64,000 nucleotides of DNA, from positions 144,270,758 to 144,334,757 of the forward strand of contig NC_090025.1 in the NCBI RefSeq assembly GCF_037176765.1, in the 5' to 3' direction. Below the pieces are notes generated by a model. That model searched no databases. It saw only the letters and a program-made list of their open reading frames with translations, and had not been told where the DNA came from. The stretch is from Anolis sagrei. Its lineage: Eukaryota > Chordata > Lepidosauria > Squamata > Anolidae. The translations under genes and the position numbers were made by a program. Positions 1 through 10,410 of this stretch are shown in pieces; positions within the stretch are counted from its first letter, which is position 1; each line of letters begins with the position of its first letter.

Positions 1-1302
1 GTATAATTCAAAAGCTGTGCATACCAGCCAGCCATGGGGCAAAATCAGCCAAAGCTGGTCTCTACAAGACAGCCATAGGTTGGTACCTTTCCACTCTGAA
101 TTCAGGCTGGTAGGTTCACATAAAATGGACACATTTCTGGCTTCTTTCCTGAACACAGATAGAAAAACTGCAAATAAGCTATTTTGCCATTTATAAAATG
201 GCTGTATTTCACTTTATATGAAAAACGAAACCAGAATGCAGGACAAAACCCACACCCTGTTTAATGTGCAACAAAAGTCAAACTCCACAAGTTAAACTAA
301 GTCAGAATAAAGTCTACTTGCTCCAATAGTAGATATATTCAAGTTAGTAACCATTGAAATAATTTAACAAAATAGTATAATTATTCAACTAACATTGACT
401 CCTTGAACATACATTTCCATTTCCGATCAATGTAAAAAATTTCCTGTTAAAACAAATATTGGTACCCCATGATTCTACACAATTTTGCTCTAAAGCCCTA
501 TCAAGTTAAATTCATTTATAATACATCTCTAGAAATCTTCGTTCTCATTAATATAAATTGAAGTAAAATCCTGTGATTGTCTATTCATAAACAATACTGA
601 TCCCCTACAGACTTGTTCTTAGGGATGCATATAACTGCAGCATATGCTACAATTACTATATAACAAAACCGAAAGGTATTTATTGCTCCTAAGAGACTTT
701 AAACCAATTTTAGTTAGCTGATATTTAAAGGGGGGGGGGTATGGGTTAGGGTTCTTACATCTTACTATCACTAGTTACACAACTGAGGTACACAACTGAG
801 GCCCAACTATAACTGCATATCTAACATGCAATGGGATCATGTATGTACCACCACATCTATTTGCATACTGATTCAGAGTAACACAGATATGTCTTTGTAT
901 GGCTAGCAATTTTGTTAATATGAATATAAGTTCTAATTGCTTCAGATGTTCAAGGCATCACATCTGACTCTAACTAGGTCATATCTGAGATGACAAATAA
1001 GATGTTATTTTCTTTGCCCTCATCACAACTCCATGAGTATTTTAAAGTCTCCACGCCTTCCCAAGTAGGATGATTTCTAACAAAATGCCTTCTTATATTC
1101 CATCCCTCTTAAAATGCAACTGTTCTTAAACCGTAACTGTTCATTAAAGTTCTTCTATAACAAAGTGCTGGCAACACACTTTGCCCTTCACATTATCATC
1201 ACTGTACCCTTGACCCATCCCTGAGCAAAACAAGACAAAAAGATTTATCTGAGGACCTATCTACACTGAGCACTGAATGCCGTTTGATGCTAGCTTCAGA
1301 GC
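1..1302. other. ZFC3H1 intron 1, no recognised feature
   Basis: AT-rich noncoding DNA that would be intron 1 of ZFC3H1 on the minus strand. I see short homopolymers, including a G run near 731-740, but no exon, RNA gene or complete repeat. Confidence 0.5.
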
Positions 1303-3838
1303 CCTTCCAGACTGGGCCTATATTCCAGGATCTGATCCCAGGTTTTCTGCTTTAAACTGGATTATATGAGTCCGCACTGACAGATAATCTGAGATAAACA
1401 AAAACCTGGGATCAGATCCTGGGATATAGGGCCTGTCTGGAAGGGCCCTCAGACTGTGGCAGCCAGAGCACAAACTTCCACAAACGTGTGTGAAAGAAAG
1501 CCCTTAATTCACATTGGTGTGGTTTGCATAATTACCATCAGGCCGTTTCCAAGATTTCCTATAGAATCATCTGCAGTGAAGCTACTTTCAATATTGGTTT
1601 GAAATTGCATTAAATGATCAACAAAGATGGGGCTTCAGAGATCTAGACTGCAGGGGCTCCTAATGTTTGATCCTCTTAAGATGATGTCTCAGGCCCTTTC
1701 CACACAGCTGAATAAAACCCCACCTTTTCTCCTCTGAACTGGAATATATGGTAGTGTGAACTCAGATAATCCAGTTCAAATCAGATACAGTAGATTTTCT
1801 GTGAAAACCTGGATTATCTGACAATGTAAAAGGAGCCTTAGTCAAGTCTTCTTAAACTTTTCCACTCAGAACCCTTTTATATCCCCATTTTTTTTCATGA
1901 CAAAAGTATAGAAATTAGGTATAAAAATCAAACATTTCCTGATAACCGATCAGCACTTGCATGGCTTGCTAAACAGAAGACAGAGGGCCCTTCCACAAAG
2001 CCATATAACCCAGACCATCAAGGAAGAAAATCCCACAATATCTGCTTTGAACTGGGTTATAATAACAACAGCAACAACAACAAAACAACAACAAAACTTT
2101 ACTTGTACCCCGCCCACCATCTCCCCAAAGGGACTCGGGGCTTCGCACAGAAGTGCCACATGCAGTTTAAAAACAATGGCATAAGCATAAACAACAGCAC
2201 ATAAAATCTCACTGGTAAAATTATAAAAATATGAAAATTATAACGTTCCTAAAATGCAGTGGAACCTGCGGGCTGACTATCTGCCATAACAATCAGTCAA
2301 AGTGCAGACCAGCACTATCATGATTCATCATGTTGGCCATGGACTGCTCAGGATCAAAGGCCTATCTGAAGAGCCATGTTTTTAGACTCACTCGGAAGGT
2401 CTGAAGAGTGGGGGCTAATCTAATTTCTTTAGGGAAGGTATTCCAGAGCTGGGGAACCACCACTGAGAAGGCCCTCTCTTTCATCCCCACCAACCATGCT
2501 TGAGATGGTGATGGGACTGAGAGAAGGGCCTCCCCAGCAGATATTAATGCCCACGATAGTTCATAGAAAGAGATATGGTCTTGAAGATAGGTTGGACCGA
2601 AAGTGTATATATTCCATATATGCCATATATTCCAGTTCAAAGCATAAAATGTGAAATGTTATTCAGCTGTGTGGAAGGGGTCTGAGAATCCTCTGGAACA
2701 TGGCCATATAGGCTAGAAAACTCACAGCAACACAGACTGATTTCCCTTTTTATGGAGTACAACAGAAGCATCTTGTGCAGAGCCCACTGCACAACTGATT
2801 TGCGTAAATGTCTGAAACAGACACTAGAGGCCCTTCCAGACTGGCCCTATATCCCAGGATTTGACTGCAGCTTTTCTGCATTAAACGAGATTATATGAAT
2901 CCCCACTGCCAGAGAATCTGGGAAAAACAGAAAACCTGGGATCATATCCTGGGATACAGGGTCTGTCTGGGAGGGTCCCAAGTCTGCACTGCTGGAGAAT
3001 CTGGGATAAACAGAAAGCCTGGGATGGGTCTATCTGGAAGGGCCCCAAGTCTGCACTGCCAGAGAATTTGGGCTAAATAGAAAGCCTGGGATTAGATCCT
3101 GGGATATAAGTGCTGTCTGGAAGGGCCCCGAGTCTGCACTGCCAGAGAATCAAGGGGCCTTTCCGCAAAGCCCTCATATAATCCAGTTTAAAATGGAAAA
3201 CCAGGAAGACAGCCGTGTCTGGAAGGGCCCTGAGAGAAAGCAACTTGCTCATAGTTACTCAATGGATTTCCATGGCTGAGTGAAGAAGTGAGCCCTGGGG
3301 ACCTTCCACAAAGTCCTACATCCCAGAATATCCAAGGCAGAAAATCCCAAACTATCTGAGTGTGGACTCAGATAATCCAGTTCAAAGCAGATATTGAGGG
3401 ATTTCCTGCCTTGATTTTCTGGGATACAGGGCTGTATGGAAGGGCCCCGGGATAAACAGAAAGCCTGGGATCATATCCTGGCATATGGGGCCTGTCTGGG
3501 GGCCCTTCCACACAGCCCTATATCCCAGATTATCCAAGGCAGAAAATTGCAAACTAAGTGTGGACTCAGATGATCCAGTTCAAAGCAGATACTGTGGGAT
3601 TTTCTGCCTTGCTATTCTGGGATATAGGGCTGTGTGGAAGTGCCCTGGGATAAACAGAAAGCCTGGGATCATAACCTGGCATATAGGGCCTGTCTGGGGG
3701 GCCCTTCCACACAGCCCTATATCCCAGAATATCAAGGCAGAAAATCCCACAATATCTGCTTTGAACTGGATTATTTGAGTCCACACTTAGGTAATGTAGG
3801 ATTTTCTGCCTTGCTATTATGGGCTGGGTGGAAAGGCC
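1303..3838. repeat. Cluster of palindromic MITEs (GGGCCCTTCCA ends)
   Basis: At least eight copies of one short nonautonomous DNA-element family lie in 2.5 kb. Approximate extents are 1303-1448, 1691-1840, 1986-2695 (split by an L2 LINE), 2828-2977, 3155-3230, 3297-3450, 3500-3640 and 3702-3838. Each starts near GGGCCCTTCCA and ends near TGGAAGGGCC, with a largely self-complementary interior. Two interior types are visible: one with a GATCCCAGG motif, the other with AATCCCACAATATCTG. Between about 2978 and 3150, half-elements of roughly 75 bp are repeated head to tail. Further copies lie at 16433, 23533 and 31980. The transposon superfamily was not determined. Confidence 0.75.
2049..2640 (-). 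mobile_element. L2-clade LINE 3' fragment inside a MITE
   Basis: The minus strand encodes the end of an L2-like ORF2. The block ending in RAFSVVVPQLWN and TFRVSLKTWLF (2362-2640) matches the RAFS..AP.LWN...LP and LKTHLF signature of L2 tails. The 3' UTR and a degenerate A/C-rich tail run down to about 2049. The two halves of one MITE lie on either side, so the LINE inserted into it. The copy is 5'-truncated and carries only the ORF end. Confidence 0.75.
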
Positions 3839-3863
3839 CTGGAAGAACCTTTGGTGCTTCCAA

Positions 3864-4119
3864 CATTGAGCTAAGGGGTTGGGGCCTGGGCCCAAGGTTT
3901 AAGAAGCAGTGTTCTGGGCTTCAGATCCCAGAATCCCTGGCTGTTAGCCAGGCTGGCTCGGGCTTCTGGGCATTGAAGTGCCCAGAAGCTAGAGGAGCAA
4001 ACATTGAGCTAAGGGGTAGGGGGTTGGGGCCTGGGCCCAAGGTTTAAGCATTGTTCTGGGATTCAGATCCCAGAATCCCTGGCTGTTAGCGTTGAAGTGC
4101 CCAGAAGCTAGAGGAGCAA
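3864..4119. repeat. Imperfect tandem duplication beside ZFC3H1 exon 1
   Basis: Two head-to-tail copies (about 3864-4001 and 4002-4119) share ATTGAGCTAAGGGG, GGGCCTGGGCCCAAGGTTTAA, CAGATCCCAGAATCCCTGG and CCCAGAAGCTAGAGGAGCAA in the same order. The second copy lacks about 20 bp present in the first. It ends about 28 bp from the inferred exon 1 splice donor. Confidence 0.8.
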
Positions 4120-4146
4120 AGGCGAGTGACTCTGTGCGAAGGATAC

Positions 4147-4771
4147 ATTTCCGAGGCGAGGGTTCCCTCCAGCCGTATCCCCCTCCTCCTCCTCCGGGGG
4201 GCCTTCCAGGGAGGCAGGGCCCTCGGCTCCTGCCCCAGCGGCCCCCGCCCCGGTAGGCCCTGCCTCGGAAGCGGAACCGGTCCAGCGCGTTGTGGCTGCG
4301 CTCCCAGAAGGAGAGCCGGGGTCCGGCGTCGGGGTGCGGGTGAGGGCCGGGCGGCAGCCGCGAGCAGGAGGCCGAGGAGGAAGCGGAGGAGGGCGGCGGC
4401 GGTTGCGGGTGGGGGCGGAAGGCCTCCTTGGGGCGGTAGCCTCCTCCTCCGCCACCTCCGCCTCGGCCGTGGAGGTGGCCCAGTTCGGGAGGAGGCCGGT
4501 GGCGGAGGTGGGCGAAGCGGCGGGACGACGAGGAGAGGAAGGGGGAGCCCCGTAGGTCCGGAGGAGGCCTGCGCCGGGCGTAGGGGCCTTTCGCGCCGTC
4601 ATCTCTGCCTCTGGGCTCGGTGGGCCCGCCGCTGCTGCTGTTGTTGTCGTCGTCGCCGTCGCTGATTTCTCCGTCCTCCAGCTCGCCTTCCTCCTTCGGC
4701 GAAAGGTCCTTCGGCGGTGCCGCCTCAGCCGCCTCCGCCACTGTCTTCTCCTCAGCCGCCGGAGCCGCCAT
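4147..4771 (-). CDS. ZFC3H1: ZFC3H1 first coding exon
   Basis: This is the N-terminal part of ZFC3H1, the scaffold that links the MTR4 helicase to poly(A)-bound nuclear RNA in the PAXT exosome connection. The exon encodes residues 1-208 plus one base. Residues 23-38 (LSPKEEGELEDGEISD) and 154-179 (from SFWERSH through DRFRFRGR to GGRW) match the human protein as I recall it, as do GHL..., YRPKE.FR.HP near 112-121 and WREPSP at 201-206. Between them lie low-complexity Gly, Pro, Ser and Arg runs, including eight Gly at 104-111. The ATG at 4771 is chosen because human ZFC3H1 starts a similar distance before the acidic motif. The reading frame stays open upstream, but through a long C run. The exon probably ends at AAAT|GTATCC, which gives phase 1; this donor is weak and is the least certain point. 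The remaining exons, with the coiled-coil, C3H1 zinc finger and HAT repeats, lie beyond the left edge. Confidence 0.93.
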
Positions 4772-5100
4772 TAGCCGCCTCGCCTGACTAGGCCCCAACA
4801 AGGCGGCCGCCCGCTTGCCAGGACGGCGCTCCTCCAATCCGGGGCCTTTCCCCTCAGAGACCCCTCGAAGTTGAGCGACGGCCAACTCACCGCTGCCACC
4901 AACACCCTGCAGCTTCGCCTTTCGCGGCTCTCGCGAGACTTGGCTTCGGCTCCTCTTTCTCCCCCCCCCCCCCCCCTTTCTTTCCTCAGAGAATCGAAAG
5001 CGGGGGGAAAGAAACAGCATAAAGGCGAGGGGCGCCCAGGGGCATGACGGGAAGTGTAGTTCCTCCGCACTCCGCTGTAGTGGGTTCATAAGAGGTCGCT
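4772..5100 (-). promoter_or_regulatory. ZFC3H1 CpG-island promoter
   Basis: A GC- and CpG-rich block continues from exon 1 to about 5070. It contains the palindrome TCTCGCGAGA (4929-4938), a known core element of housekeeping and bidirectional promoters. On the minus strand it also contains ACTACACTTCCCG (5048-5060), which fits the ACTAYRNNNCCCR (ZNF143/SBS) consensus. No TATA box is evident. A C homopolymer at about 4964-4977 separates these motifs from the coding start. In mammals this promoter also drives THAP2 in the other direction; no such exon was recognised here. Confidence 0.75.
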
Positions 5101-5208
5101 CGCTTGTCAAACAATACAAGCGAGGCCGACAAGAGCAATAACAACCGTAGAACAGATAACAACATATTAAACATCAACATCAAATAATAGTGAAACATTA
5201 GTACAAAT

Positions 5209-5357
5209 CAAACTTGGGCCCTCCAGGTGTTTTGGACTCCAACTCCCACAATTCCTAGCGGCCTCAGGCCCTTTCCTTTTCGGGGAAAAGGAAAGGGCCT
5301 GAGGCCGCTAGGAATTGTGGGAGTTGGAGTCCAAAACACCTGGAGGGCCCAAGTTTG
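5209..5357. repeat. Perfect inverted repeat, 73-bp arms, 3-bp loop
   Basis: Arms 5209-5281 and 5285-5357 are exact reverse complements around GGG at 5282-5284. The sequence belongs to the foldback MITE family that starts CAGGCATGGGCAAAC and also lies at 42202, 43493 and 53155. Here only the right outer end (TTTGCCCAAGCCT) resembles the family terminus; the left outer end is missing. Confidence 0.95.
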
Positions 5358-5379
5358 CCCAAGCCTACTATAGACTAAG

Positions 5380-6655
5380 CAAAACATAACTAAAATGCAC
5401 ATTTTGACAAATAAGCATTTCAAACAAGATTCCCAGAGCAACATCCAAGGCAGCTATATAATGAGACTTGAGTAGCCACACATTTTGGTATCTACAGGTC
5501 CAAACTATATAAATAAAAATGTAATTTTCATTTGTGGGATTAACATAACTGACATACCACTTGACGAATTGCTGCCAAATTTGACCACAAGACACCTACT
5601 AACTCAAGGAGTGACCATCACTTTAAAAAATGATTTTGTCATTTGGGAGTGGCAGTTGCTGGGATTTATAGTTCACCTACAATCAAAGAGCATTCTGAAT
5701 TCCACCAATGATGGAATTGAACCAAACTTGGCACACAGTTCTCCCATGACCAACAGAAAACACTGAAAGGGTTTGGTGGGCATTGACTTTCGAGTTTGGG
5801 AGTTGTAGTTCACCTACATCCAGAGAACACTGTGGACTCAAACAGTGATGGATCTGGACCAAACTTGGCACAAGCATTCAATATGCCCAAATATGAACAC
5901 AGATGGAGTTTGGGGGAAATAGACCTTGAAATTTGGGATTTGTAGTTACTGGGATTCACAGTTCATCTACAATTAAAGAGGATTCTGGAACTCACAAACG
6001 ACAGAATTGGGGCAATCTTCCCATACAGAACCCCCATGACCAAAAGAAAATACTTAAGGCCATCCAGTCCAACCCCCTGCCAAGAAGCAGGAATATTGCA
6101 TTCAAATCACCCCTGACAGATGGCCATCTAGCCTCTGTTTAAAAGCTTCCAAAGAAGGAGCCTCCACCACACTCTGGGGCAGAGAGTTCCACTGCTGAAC
6201 GGCTCTCACAGTCAGGAAGTTCTTCCTCATGTTCAGATGGAATCTCCTCTCTTGTAGTTTGAAGCCATTGTTCCGTGTCCTAGTCTCCAAGGAAGCAGAA
6301 AACAAGCTTGCTCCCTCCTCCCTGGGGCAAGAAAACGTAATCCTCCTGACAAAGAGCCAGCCAGCCATAGATATAGATAGATAGATAGATAGATAGATAA
6401 GATTCACACACACACCACAGATATAGTATCATAGATTTGAAAGGGACCCCTAAAGAAGGACAATTCTATGTTGCATTTTCCAGAGTAGGCAAACCACACA
6501 ATCTCCACATCAACTCTGACAAAGAAACAACAAGAAATACTGTTTACCCACAAGCATCAAGAAATTACATATATTAGGAGCCAACACTTTCTCATTACTT
6601 TATTTTCCAGATCAACAGACTGGGCCACAGCAACGCGTGGCAGGGGACAGCTAGT
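5380..6655 (+). mobile_element. Nonautonomous Helitron with CR1 insertion
   Basis: The 3' end is well supported. A hairpin with stem GCCAC/GTGGC (6624-6641) is followed 9 bp later by CTAG (6651-6654) and then T, the CTRR|T terminus of Helitrons. No helicase ORF is present. The interior (about 5640-6055) closely matches the interior of the SPIN-ended element at 42584-43322. A CR1 fragment and a GATA microsatellite interrupt it. The 5' TC terminus was not located, so the start is approximate. Confidence 0.65.
6056..6356 (-). mobile_element. CR1 LINE 3' end
   Basis: The minus-strand translation contains the C-terminal CR1 ORF2 signature: ERRFHLNMRKNFLTVRAVQQWN, then LP.SVVEAPSLEAFKQRLD. The 3' UTR lies at the low-coordinate end, near CCATCCAGTCCAACCCC. 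The copy is severely 5'-truncated and sits in the Helitron. A (GATA)n microsatellite follows at about 6368-6399. Confidence 0.85.
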
Positions 6656-6932
6656 CCCTAATAATAACATAAGTAAGGGAAGTGATAGGGCTTCATTACA
6701 AAAGCAGTCTTGACTCAAGGGGTCATTTCAGTGGATGGAAAAAGGAAAAACTCACAATTTCTAGACTCTGTGCCCTTTGAGTCCATTTTTTGCCAGGCAT
6801 CTTGTGGCTTGGTCAACTTCAAAGCTTTGTTTATCATGTTGCATGTGTGTTCGCAGCCTCCCATCACTGCTAGTCACAGCCGTGACTGTTTTCAACCTCA
6901 GTTTTCCTACTGGCATTATTATTCATATAATT

Positions 6933-7393
6933 GGACTCTGTGGTGGTGCAATGGGTTAAACCCTTGTGCTGCTGAACTGCTGACCTGAAGGTTGGCAGTT
7001 CAAATCCATGAGACGGGGTGAGCTCCTGTCTGTCAGCTCCAGATTCTGCCAACCTAGCAGTCTGAAAAAATGCAAATGTGAGTAGATAAAAAGGTACTGC
7101 TTTGGCAGAAAAAGGCAAAGAGACGCTCCAAACAATCTTGCCAGTTACACAACCAGGACAATTCTCATTTTCAAGCTCCTCAGATTGAAAATGGAGAAAA
7201 GTACCTCCCCAGAGCCAGAGATGATCACTGCCTCCAGAAGCCGGAAATGAAAGGAGAAGCCTCTGCCTTGGTTTGTGTTTGTATGTCTCATTGTATATGA
7301 TTGTAAAGAAGGCACTGAATGTTTGCCTATGTATGTAAATGCTGTAATCCACTCCAAGTCCCCTAGGGGAGAAGGGTGGGATATAAATAAAGT

Positions 7394-7433
<40 letters not shown>
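6933..7433 (+). mobile_element. tRNA-derived SINE with (ATT)n tail
   Basis: A pol III-like head has an A box region (GTGGTGCAATGGGTTAAA) and a B box-like GGCAGTTCAAATCC about 55 bp later. A body and a LINE-like tail follow (AAGTCCCCTAGGGGAGAAGG, then TATAAATAAAG), ending in a long TTA array. The same family occurs at 29589-29908 (minus) and 55258-55713 (plus). Confidence 0.8.
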
Positions 7434-7434
<1 letters not shown>

Positions 7435-7957
7435 TGATATACAAAAAGATTAGTTCACAGCAAACAAAATCACTATGCTGGCTTTTGTATTGATCACACG
7501 TTGGACACTTCCCAGGTGTCTAGGACTATTTGATGTATCAGCAAATAATGCGTGCAGATCCGAGTAGAGTGGGCTCTTGCAGCTGACAGATGGTAATGTT
7601 GTCAGCGCCAATTGTTTTTAAATGCAGGCCAAGGTCTTTAGACACTGCACCGAGTGTGCCGATCAACACTGGGACCAATTTATTAACTTGTGCCAAAGTC
7701 TTTGCAGTTCAATCTTTAAACCCTCATATCGTGTCAGCTTTTCCAGTTGTTTCTCTTCAATCCTGCTGTCGCCTGGGATTGCAACATTGACGATCCATAC
7801 TTTGTTTTTTAACACGATCGTGAGGTCAGGAGTATTGTGCTCTAAAACTCTGGCAGTCTGAATTCAGAAGTCCCAGAGTAGTTTGACTTTCTGAAACTTT
7901 TTCAGGCTTGTGATACCACCCATTCTTTGTCACAGGAAGATGGTATTTGTGGCAGTG
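7434..7957 (-). mobile_element. R4-clade LINE fragment, endonuclease region
   Basis: This aligns by eye with the endonuclease-proximal part of the element at 32814-33690. Shared landmarks are GTGCAGATCC, a TTGCAG.TGACAGAT motif, CACTGGGACCA and TTTGCAGTTCAAT. It is a decayed 3' piece on the minus strand. Another (ATT)n array follows at about 7959-8005. Confidence 0.65.
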
Positions 7958-7959
7958 TA

Positions 7960-8005
<46 letters not shown>

Positions 8006-8009
8006 GGGT

Positions 8010-8400
8010 TGTAAGAGACTCCAGGACCATATAGTCTAACCCCCTGTCATGCAGGAACACACAATAAAAGCACCCTTGACAGATGGACATCCAGTCTAGG
8101 CTTTAAAAAGCTTAGACAGATGCTGTTAGACTGCAACTTCCAGCAATCCTTGCCTGCGCAGCCAACAATGAGGAATACTAGTAGTTGCAGTCTAACATCT
8201 CAAGCCTCAAAGGTTCCCATCAGGAGGTTCTTCCTAATCTTTAGATGTATTTTCTCCCACAGCAAATGGAATCAGTTGCTCTGTGTCCTAGTTTCCAGAA
8301 CAGCAGAAAACAAGCTTACCTCCTCTTCAGTGTGGCATTCTTTCACATATTTAAACATGGCTCTTGTGGACTTAAATTTCTCAAAGGACTTAAATTTGTT
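8010..8400 (-). mobile_element. CR1 LINE 3' end, diverged
   Basis: CR1 landmarks appear in reverse: AGTCTAACCCCCTG, ACAGATGGACATCCAG, GGAGGTTCTTCCTAATCTTTAG and the CTGTGTCCTAGTTTCCAG block. A roughly 105-bp insert with self-complementary ends (GTTAGACTGCAACT and AGTTGCAGTCTAAC) lies at about 8126-8201, so a small foldback element landed in the CR1. Confidence 0.7.
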
Positions 8401-9532
8401 TAGAACTGTATAGGCTTGTTATAGAGACCTAGGCTTTCCTTGCTAGAGTCCACATATGTAGATATAGTACACAGGTTTTCTCTACGCGCAATATTCTCCA
8501 ATTAATATTTGTTATGTAGTAAGGCCTACTTTACCCAAACTATTCCTGAATTGACATGTTTTCTTGGTAAGATTTCTTCAGATGGTGTTTCTTTAGTGGG
8601 TTTTCATGGACTAGCAGTGGATTTTGAATTCTGGTCTCCAGAGTCATAGTCCAACACTCAAACTACTATAGCATGCTGGCTTTTTGTAATCACTTCCAAC
8701 ATTAGATTTTAGAGTTGAAGGGGAGGGTAATCACGGTCTTCTATAAAGATGCAGATAAATATTTCTAGTTCATAATAACCATATTATTTTATTTAAAACC
8801 TGCAGCACTTTCTCTACCAATTGGTCAACCAATTGCCCTGCTAGTCTAGAACTAATTTATCTAGGTTCAGTTCTGGACCCATCTACACTGCTATTGTAAT
8901 GCAAATTGAACTGCATTATATGGTCAGTTTAAATGGGCCCCCTCTCTCTTTAGATCTTAATTACTTTGGAAAAGATTTAATACAACCATAAACTGATACA
9001 TACTTTTCCTATACACTTTTGTTCCAAGGCAAGCTCTATAAGGGGCTTATGTTCATTGCAAACCTATGCCTTTAGCTAAAACAAGCAAAATGTGGTTTCT
9101 AACTTTTCAGATAGTTACATTTGTAGCTGGATTTTTTGTTTATGTTGCATTTCTTCCCATCACCTTTGCAGAGGGACAACAGTTTATTAGCACTAGGGAT
9201 ATAAATCTTCATTGTTACAAGAATAAATAATGTTACCATTTTCTTAGTGTTGTGGCAAAAGAATTGAGAACTGCACAGTTTTGAAAACTAATCATAGTTT
9301 GAGATTCATTCTGTGCAAAATAAATTACACAAACGCACACAAATTGCATGGTATTTTCTGTGCATAATTGTTTTATGTGCAAAAGCCCACATGTATTTCT
9401 GGTGTGCAAAAATAAGTCCTCAACTGTGATTATTTTCACCACATAGGATTCTCATCATGGTTGCCTAACATCAACACTCCCCTGGTAACCACTGGTAAAA
9501 GTATTTTCTAATATTCTTTCTATCTCTATACA
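8400..9532. other. Intergenic, nothing recognised
   Basis: AT-rich DNA without a convincing exon or complete repeat. A short piece near 8880-8935 (ATTGTAATGCAAATTGAACTG) looks like an old MITE end. Confidence 0.4.
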
Positions 9533-9540
9533 GTCTATGC

Positions 9541-9896
9541 CAGGGGTCCTCAAACTAAGGCCCAGGGGCCAGATGCGGCCCTCCAAGGTCATTTACCCAG
9601 CCCTCGCTCAGGGTCAACCTCAGTCTGAAATGACTTGAAAGGACACAACAACATCCTTATCTCATCAGCCAAAAGCAGGCCAACACTTCCCATTGAAATA
9701 CTAATAAATTTATACATTTTAAATTGTTCTTCATTTCAATTATTGTATTGTTTTTAAGGGTTTTTTTGCACTACAAATAAGATATGTGCAGTGTGCATAG
9801 GAATTCATTCATGTTTTATTCAAATTATAATCCGGCCCTCCAACAGTTTGAGGGACTGTGATCTGGCCCTCTGTTTAAAAAGTTTGAGGACCCCTG
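9541..9896 (+). mobile_element. Nonautonomous hAT element, intact TSD
   Basis: The termini are CAGGGGTCCTCAAACT and its near reverse complement AGTTTGAGGACCCCTG. A perfect 8-bp target duplication, GTCTATGC, lies at 9533-9540 and 9897-9904. It has no transposase ORF. The same family in reverse orientation is at 30520-30893, and a relic lies near 17935-18225. Confidence 0.9.
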
Positions 9897-9960
9897 GTCT
9901 ATGCCATGAAGATCATGCCATTCAGCTTGAAAATCATTGCAAATTTCAGTTGTCAATTTA

Positions 9961-10410
9961 TAGTCTATGGACCCTTCTACACATGCATTAAAACTCAAGA
10001 GGAAGTGGATTAAAAGGGGGGTGGGTGGCTAAATGGCATTTAACCAAAGTTGAGGAGGAATCAGGAGGAATCAGATTAAGGGCTGGAAAACACATTTTAA
10101 AAGGTGCCCTTTAAACCCTGTTCTTCCTGAGAAACATGCACCTTTCCATGCCTGTGTATCCCAGCAGTTATAGAAAACATGTGTTTTCCTTCCCTCCCCC
10201 CTGTGCAGACTCCTCCAGGGCACTTGCATTTCTGAAAAGGCTGAGACAGCTGATCAGCTGTCAAATGGAGACACAGGTGGCTCAGGGAAGCACAAATGGA
10301 AAGCAAATACAACCCTCTCGAATTCTGTTTTTTACACTTTGTAATGTTAAACAGAGCTTGAATTAACAATTGGGGGAAAACAGAGATCTGGGGGAAGCTT
10401 TTTGTTTTCA
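9961..10410. mobile_element. Nonautonomous DNA element, left part
   Basis: It begins like GGACCCTTCTACACATGC. Internal segments (about 10240-10400) are shared with 14990-15170, including an ACAGCTGAT...CTGTCAAA block and GAGCTTGAATTAACA. The matching other end, with GTGCTGTCTGGAAGTGCCCC, is at about 11575-11805, with L2 sequence between. I infer one element later split by LINE insertion. Confidence 0.5.

Noticed and set aside
4126-4665. Long plus-strand open frames opposite ZFC3H1 exon 1
   Set aside because: Shadow frames of a GC-rich exon: Arg/Gly-rich translation with no recognised homology.
4772-5119. In-frame open extension of 116 codons upstream of the ZFC3H1 start
   Set aside because: It runs through a C homopolymer whose length is unreliable and through promoter motifs, and human ZFC3H1 starts at the position corresponding to 4771. 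GC-rich DNA is often stop-free by chance.
6933-7010. A and B box sequence suggesting a tRNA gene
   Set aside because: No cloverleaf can be folded, and the sequence continues into a SINE body and ATT tail shared with two other loci.
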